Origin: Vibrio rumoiensis 1S-45
Lineage (GTDB): Bacteria > Pseudomonadota > Gammaproteobacteria > Enterobacterales > Vibrionaceae
DNA length: 64,000 nt
Assembly (NCBI RefSeq): GCF_000286955.2
Contig: NZ_AJYK02000057.1
Location: forward strand, 17,165 to 81,164
Direction of reading: 5' to 3'
The position numbers were made by a program, and so were the translations under genes. The notes under the pieces were generated by a model. That model was not told the origin of the DNA and did no database searches. It was given only the letters and a program-made list of their open reading frames with translations. Of the stretch, positions 59,701-64,000 are shown in pieces. Within the stretch, counting starts at the first letter, position 1. Each line of letters starts with the position of its first letter.

Positions 59701-60429
59701 GGTACATTCTTACATACTATTTTTGAAGAAATTGAATTTACCCAAGCTGCTACGAGCTCTAGTAATACTGAAGTGATTACTCAGCTTTTGGAGAAAGAAA
59801 AATACGATTTACAGTGGTTACCTGCTATTCAAAATATGGTCGATCAGGTTTTAAAGACCCCATTAGATAGCCATGATTTACGGCTTGGAACGAAAGGGCC
59901 AAAGCAGCGTTTAGTGGAGATGGAGTTTTTATTGCCAGTAACATCATTAATGGCCAGTTCGTTAAATAAGCTGATAAAAACGCATGATGAGCTATCCAGC
60001 GTTGCGGGCGATCTGGATTTTTATTCGGTAAAAGGCATGCTGAAAGGCTTTATTGATCTCGTGTTTGAGCACCAAGGTAAATATTATGTTTTAGATTGGA
60101 AATCGAATCATTTAGGCTCGAATGTCGAGGATTACCATCTTGATAATATAAAACAAGCGATGGTGGATCATCGTTATGATTTTCAGTATCAAATTTATGC
60201 GCTCGCACTGCATCGATTTTTACAAAGCCGAATTGCCGATTATGATTATCAGAAGCATTTTGGAGGGGTGTATTATCTGTTCTTGCGTGGGTTTTCTTCA
60301 CAAGAAGCTCAAGGGTTTGAAAGTGATGAACCAGAAAATAGCCATGCTCAGTATGGAATTTTTTCGGCTAAACCAAGCCAAAGTTTCTTGCAAGACTTTG
60401 ACCGTTTACTTGATGGGGAGCGTGTGTAA
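56719..60429 (+). CDS. recB: Exodeoxyribonuclease V subunit RecB
   Basis: RecB is the 3'-5' helicase and the only nuclease of RecBCD. The 1236-aa UvrD-like protein has Walker A EASAGTGKT (Lys26), VVTFTEAATAELRGR, AMIDEFQDTDPQQ (Walker B), GDPKQAIYGFRGADI and HKSKGLEYDLVFLPF. The C-terminal nuclease domain has GTFLHTIFEEIE, the metal ligand Asp1113 in GFIDLVF, and Asp1126-Trp-Lys1128 in LDWKSN, so the nuclease appears active. AGGA lies 9 nt before the ATG. Its TAA shares a base with the recD ATG. Confidence 0.97.
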   Translation: MAQTLNSMTFPLHGARLIEASAGTGKTFTIAALYLRLLLGHGRDGAAHQQPLTVDQILVVTFTEAATAELRGRIRRRIHEARIAFAQGETNDPVLAPLLANVIAKSGQRELAIETLLQAERQMDEAAIFTIHGFCQRMLTQNAFESGSRFQNEFITDESQIKLQVVSDYWRRHFYPLPKSLAAQIQTIWSSPHSLLSEIGNYLSGPELSFPAMKLDVDLVELQQQHLQRLEKVKTLWNESRHDMFSLIDGSGIKRNPYNKTRLPAWLDEVHQWAQMPTTDGQISDKLIRFAQSTLNTATDTKKGDVAQHKAFVAIDELLDNQPNFELIFKYQAIRGCRQLLALAKEQQGQLSFDDLLSQLERAINSDKDGLLTERIRQLYPVAMIDEFQDTDPQQYQIFRNIYLNHADNGWFMIGDPKQAIYGFRGADIFTYIQARNEVNDHYTLGTNWRSSSAMIDGVNQIFSFAERPFLYDEDIPFLPVNASDNADNMHWLLEGEAQSAIQFWLHEDDTHLPVSSGDYNQAMASHTAHQIHRILSASQSNQAVFIDKKGREKAIQASDIAVLVRTGREGKQIKQALAKQGIASVYLSNRDSVFGSDVASDVLRLLVAASNPSDEGALRAILASDVFALNAQELDRFNTDENAWENVVNEFESYHALWLQRGVLPMIRAVISQRHIAERWLMEINGERKLTDLLHLSELIQQASLTLEGENALIRWLGENIEQPDGEIGDQTQRLESERNLVQIITIHKSKGLEYDLVFLPFTSNFRAAKVAKYYQEDKKQTVLDLSKPDEGLSLAEKERLAEDLRLLYVALTRAVYGCFIGIAPLKKGNSKKDESTAHLSALGCLLQNHQASPASGLKAGCESLLKKASSMLIAAEPAIPSQPYVPSVEQKLSLKALELKAAIDRSWRMTSYSSLIKQSHQPHGHQVFDVAVDVESNIDSDAQDDNAVSSASSIAMEVGSDVLGDEMTGSEMLEAKNVDPWNMFEFPRGARPGTFLHTIFEEIEFTQAATSSSNTEVITQLLEKEKYDLQWLPAIQNMVDQVLKTPLDSHDLRLGTKGPKQRLVEMEFLLPVTSLMASSLNKLIKTHDELSSVAGDLDFYSVKGMLKGFIDLVFEHQGKYYVLDWKSNHLGSNVEDYHLDNIKQAMVDHRYDFQYQIYALALHRFLQSRIADYDYQKHFGGVYYLFLRGFSSQEAQGFESDEPENSHAQYGIFSAKPSQSFLQDFDRLLDGERV

Positions 60430-62747
60430 TGTCAAAAATTAACACCTCTGAAAGCCTCATGGAATCATCGCTCGCTACCGCTCAATCGTCGCGCTCAATC
60501 CCCGCTTCTTTTGGATTATTAAAAGAGTTGCAATCTGCAGGTGGGTTACGCGCAATTGATGTGCAATTTGGATTGTTTATTTACCAACAGCAATGCCGAG
60601 CTAGTCGTGATCAAGATAATTCAGTTCACGAACTCGCCGAGCATATCGGGGTTTTGGCTTGTTTGCTGAGCTATGAATTTGGGTTGGGGCATATTTGCAT
60701 TGATGTGAATAAGGTTTCTATCCATGAGATGTTATCGCTTAAATATTGGTTAAAAATACATTCAAAATGGTCTGATAAATACGCCACTACCTTGATGCAA
60801 TGGCAACAACTTGATTGGAAAGCCATCTGTTTAAAGTCTGATCTCGTTGCAAATGCAAATGGCTCGACCGCACAACCTTTGGTTTTAGACGGTGACCGAG
60901 TTTATATGACTCGCTATTGGCATTATGAAATGAAAGTTGCTGCAGGATTTTTGCAAAGAGCGAAGCCGGTGTTGTATTCATCTGATAAAAAACAAGCAAT
61001 GAGAAATACGTTAGACCGTCTTTTTGCTCGTGAATATTCCTACCTTTGGATGGCATTATCCCAAATCGACTTGGATAATATTCAAGATCGTCGACGTGCA
61101 ATGTGCGAATCGCTGGATGTTGAAATAACCGATAACTTAAATTGGACAGAAATAGATAACGCTTTAGCTTCTGCCCGTTGCGTGAATGATCTCGCTCTTT
61201 TGGATTCATTGGTACCCATGTCTGCCTGTTTAAACTGGCAAAAAGTCGCTGCAGCAGTAGCATTAACTCGTCAATTCTCAGTGATTTCAGGTGGTCCGGG
61301 GACGGGGAAAACAACCACAGTAGCCAAGTTACTTGCCGCGCTAGTCACTCAATCTCAAGATGAAGCGACCACGCCGATCATTAAGCTGGTGGCACCGACG
61401 GGTAAAGCTGCGGCCCGGCTAACGGAGTCGATAGGCTTAGCGATTGACCAATTGCCAGTTGACCCTAATATCAAAGCTAAAATGCCAAGACAATCAAGTA
61501 CGATCCATAAGCTGCTTGGTGCTCGAGCTAATACTGTTCAATTGAAACACAATAGGCTAAACCCGTTACACGTTGATATCTTAGTGGTCGATGAGGCTTC
61601 TATGGTCGATTTGCCTATGATGCACCGATTACTCGATGCGTTACCAAAGCATGCTCGTCTTATCTTGTTAGGAGATAAAGATCAGTTAGCTTCGGTTGAA
61701 GCTGGTGCGATATTGGGTGATATTTGCTCTTTAAGTCAAACCGAATACCAAGCTGAATACGCAAAGCAGTTAATAGATATTACTGGATTTCAATCGTTCC
61801 AATCATCAACGAAAAGCAATGATATTGCCGACAGCTTATGCATGCTAAGAAAGAGTTATCGTTTCCATGCTCGTTCGGGGATCGGCAAGTTAGCCAAAGC
61901 GATTAATGAGGGTGATGTCGCACAAGTCTCCGCAACTTGGCTGCAAGGTTTTAATGATATTCACCTTCATCCATTAATCGCACCAAACCTGCAAACGCCT
62001 CAAGAACTAGAAACCGCTCAAGCTGAATTACTCGGCTTAATGGTTGAAGGGTATCGCCCTTATTGCGAGACCATACGTTTGATAAAATCAGCATTATCTC
62101 AATTTCATGCAGAGCAGGCTCAAGCCGATTTATTTGCTGATATTGATGTTGAACCGTTAAGCAAAGCGCAGATGGAAGAAAAAGCTAAACAGGTGCTAAA
62201 GGCATTTTCTCAAACTCGTTTACTTTGCGCTGTACGTGAAGGTGAGCATGGCGTTGAAGGCATGAATCGTGCGATCGAGCATGCTTTAACGCAGAAGAAA
62301 CATATTTCGCCTAAGCCAGGTGAGCTTTGGTATGAAGGGAGGCCGATAATGATCAGTCATAACGATTCGGCTCTAGGGCTACACAATGGTGATATCGGTA
62401 TTTGTTTGTCAGACTTAAGCGAGGAAGACCCTCGATCGCGCGTGTATTTTGAAATGCCAGATGGACGTATCAAAGGTGTTTTACCAAGCCGAGTACCGCA
62501 GCATGAAACTGCTTTTGCGATGACAATTCATAAGTCTCAAGGCAGTGAGTTTGCTCATACCGTTTTATTGTTACCACCAAAAATGAATCGTATCCTCACG
62601 CGAGAGCTGATTTATACCGGTGTGACACGGGCAAAATCTCGCTTGGATTTATTTGCAAACCCTCACGTTTTGGCGCAAGGTGTTTCGATAAAAACCCTAA
62701 GAACGAGTGGGTTAAGTGAAAAGTTAAACCAAATCGTCAGGGACTAG
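60429..62747 (+). CDS. recD: Exodeoxyribonuclease V subunit RecD
   Basis: RecD is the 5'-3' helicase of RecBCD. The 772-aa protein overlaps recB by one base. The helicase core is intact: Walker A GGPGTGKT at 288-295, LVAPTGKAAARLTES, ILVVDEASMVDLPMM, GDKDQLASVEAGAI, YRFHARSGIGKLA and AMTIHKSQGSEFAH. It is longer than E. coli RecD (608 aa). Most of the extra length precedes Walker A, including an inserted segment at about 205-268 between RNTLDRLFA and LNWQKVAAAVALTR. I expect this is normal for Vibrio. Confidence 0.96.
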   Translation: MSKINTSESLMESSLATAQSSRSIPASFGLLKELQSAGGLRAIDVQFGLFIYQQQCRASRDQDNSVHELAEHIGVLACLLSYEFGLGHICIDVNKVSIHEMLSLKYWLKIHSKWSDKYATTLMQWQQLDWKAICLKSDLVANANGSTAQPLVLDGDRVYMTRYWHYEMKVAAGFLQRAKPVLYSSDKKQAMRNTLDRLFAREYSYLWMALSQIDLDNIQDRRRAMCESLDVEITDNLNWTEIDNALASARCVNDLALLDSLVPMSACLNWQKVAAAVALTRQFSVISGGPGTGKTTTVAKLLAALVTQSQDEATTPIIKLVAPTGKAAARLTESIGLAIDQLPVDPNIKAKMPRQSSTIHKLLGARANTVQLKHNRLNPLHVDILVVDEASMVDLPMMHRLLDALPKHARLILLGDKDQLASVEAGAILGDICSLSQTEYQAEYAKQLIDITGFQSFQSSTKSNDIADSLCMLRKSYRFHARSGIGKLAKAINEGDVAQVSATWLQGFNDIHLHPLIAPNLQTPQELETAQAELLGLMVEGYRPYCETIRLIKSALSQFHAEQAQADLFADIDVEPLSKAQMEEKAKQVLKAFSQTRLLCAVREGEHGVEGMNRAIEHALTQKKHISPKPGELWYEGRPIMISHNDSALGLHNGDIGICLSDLSEEDPRSRVYFEMPDGRIKGVLPSRVPQHETAFAMTIHKSQGSEFAHTVLLLPPKMNRILTRELIYTGVTRAKSRLDLFANPHVLAQGVSIKTLRTSGLSEKLNQIVRD

Positions 62748-62754
62748 AACGTAA

Positions 62755-63231
<477 letters not shown>

Positions 63232-63257
63232 TAGATTGATTATGGTGACAGAAATAT

Positions 63258-63295
63258 AAAGCACTCTTTACTTAATAGTAAGGAGTGCTTTTTCA
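63258..63295. terminator. Terminator between the YhcH-family and OmpA-family genes
   Basis: AAAGCACTC (63258-63266) pairs perfectly with GAGTGCTTT (63283-63291), with TACT/AGTA extending the stem inward. T-runs allow action on both converging genes. Confidence 0.88.
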
Positions 63296-63337
63296 TTTAA
63301 GTAAGTGGAACGAATTAAAAACGTTCTTGAACTGAGG

Positions 63338-63886
63338 TTATTGAGTAATAAATACTTCTACACGACGGTTTTTAGAACGACCAGCTTCCGTTGTATTGAT
63401 CGCGACAGGATTAGACTCACCTAAACCTTGAGTTGTGATACGTGAAGCATCAATACCTTGATATTCCAAATAATCTGCCACTGCTTCAGCACGCTTTTTA
63501 GATAACGTTACATTATAAGCCGCAGAACCTGTTGAATCAGTATGACCAACAATACGAGCTTTTAAGGTAGAATCGGCTTTGAGTGCTTCAAGAATACCTT
63601 TAGTTTGCACTTTTGCCGTTGAACTCATGGTTGCTGAGTTGGTTGCAAAGCTATTGGAATCATAAACAATCTGCGGTTTATCTGCGGCTAAAGCCAGTTC
63701 GGCAGCTTTGGCACGAGCTAAGGCAGCATCACGATCAGCTTGAGCTGTTTCTAATGCATCATCACAAGCATTATCAATGCAACTGTTGAATTCAGCCCAA
63801 CCTGTTTTTGCACCTAGGTACAAACCAGAACGATCAATCGTCGTATCACTTGCTGTTGCTGATAGAGACAGCCCTAACAATGACAT
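63338..63886 (-). CDS. OmpA-family peptidoglycan-binding protein, probably disrupted
   Basis: The C-terminal half (about 75-182) is a clear OmpA-like peptidoglycan-binding domain: LKARIVGHTDSTGSAAYNVT, LSKKRAEAVADYLEYQGIDA, SRITTQGLGESNPVA and EAGRSKNRRVEVFI. The start resembles the first strand of an OmpA-type barrel (RSGLYLGAKTGWAEF). It then passes at once into an Ala-rich helical linker (QADRDAALARAKAAELALA), so the rest of a barrel is missing. The annotated start lacks a ribosome-binding site and a charged signal-peptide head. A better start lies 11 codons upstream but is cut off by an in-frame TGA (listed separately). The gene is either a pseudogene or weakly expressed. Confidence 0.7.
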   Translation of the reverse strand: MSLLGLSLSATASDTTIDRSGLYLGAKTGWAEFNSCIDNACDDALETAQADRDAALARAKAAELALAADKPQIVYDSNSFATNSATMSSTAKVQTKGILEALKADSTLKARIVGHTDSTGSAAYNVTLSKKRAEAVADYLEYQGIDASRITTQGLGESNPVAINTTEAGRSKNRRVEVFITQ

Positions 63887-63919
63887 GGCAATAGTGGTAT
63901 GTCAGATTGTTTTTTTCAT
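63881..63919 (-). pseudogene. 5' end of the OmpA-family gene with in-frame TGA
   Basis: Reading the minus strand from 63919, ATG AAA AAA ACA ATC TGA is followed in the same frame by CAT ACC ACT ATT GCC and then the ATG at 63886. Translated past the stop this is MKKTI-stop-HTTIAMSLLGLSLSATAS, a normal signal peptide if the stop were an amino acid codon such as CGA (Arg). TGACAT (from the stop) and ATGTCA (the downstream ATG) can form a 6-bp stem. Confidence 0.65.
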
Positions 63920-64000
63920 ATAAGACTCATTATTATTTTGTTAGTTAACCAACCTCTAGGACTGGCGCGATCTATAGTTAAAATAATGATTCTGAAGAAA

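Noticed and set aside
63881..63919. TGA in the OmpA-like signal peptide as selenocysteine or frameshift
   Set aside because: A hairpin starts at the TGA, but it is only 6 bp with a 12-nt loop and does not resemble a bacterial SECIS. Selenocysteine in a signal peptide makes no sense. Slippage on the A7 run would leave the downstream frame.

Overview
The window is a stretch of core chromosome from a gammaproteobacterium of the family Vibrionaceae, most likely a Vibrio or a close relative. The evidence is gene order and protein sequence. The run dacB-ompU-greA-yhbY-rlmE-ftsH-folP-glmM-secG-tRNA-Leu-tRNA-fMet-rimP-nusA-infB-rbfA-truB-rpsO-pnp-nlpI matches the known Vibrio order, the porin is OmpU-like, and the second half carries serB-radA-fusA2 and recC-recB-recD as in Vibrio. 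The DNA looks moderately AT-rich. I see no insertion sequence, prophage, integron, CRISPR array, toxin-antitoxin pair or recognisable defence island.

Layout. 1-2392 is the 3' part of carB. 2538-5096 (minus) holds dacB and an OmpU-type porin with a long AT-rich upstream region. 5644-26457 is the transcription, translation and RNA-decay block: greA, yhbY, rlmE, ftsH, folP, glmM, secG, two tRNAs, the rimP-nusA-infB-rbfA-truB-rpsO-pnp superoperon, then nlpI, yhbS, holD-rimI and prfC. 26562-33875 handles nucleosides: a small unknown protein, yjjV, the transporter nupC, and deoCABD, which catabolises the nucleosides that NupC imports. 33970-40426 has ytjB, serB, radA, mtgA and a second elongation factor G. 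40647-50474 is mostly minus strand: a DUF2132 protein, an acyl-CoA synthetase-like enzyme, chromate transporter chrA, glycerate kinase with its regulator cdaR, pncB, dapD, satP and yebG. 50694-52711 is a divergent LysR regulator and TDT-type transporter. 52801-62747 is recC, recB and recD, followed by a YhcH-family gene and, on the minus strand, an OmpA-family gene.

How the genes work together. NupC and DeoCABD form an import-and-breakdown pathway for (deoxy)nucleosides. The nupC promoter has two CRP-like sites 52 bp apart, the arrangement known from CytR/CRP-controlled genes in enterics. The rimP-pnp block couples ribosome maturation, transcription elongation and RNA decay; its leaders contain a tRNA promoter, terminators and a long pnp hairpin of the kind cut by RNase III. 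RecBCD is complete and its catalytic motifs are intact.

I did not find a convincing new multi-gene system. The items most worth a second look are: (1) the OmpA-family gene at the right edge, which has an in-frame TGA in its signal peptide and appears to lack most of a beta-barrel; (2) structured non-coding DNA upstream of recB, deoC, greA and rimP; (3) the nupC promoter; and (4) a perfect 8-bp inverted repeat between the LysR gene and its divergent transporter. Comparisons with E. coli and V. cholerae are from memory, not from a search.
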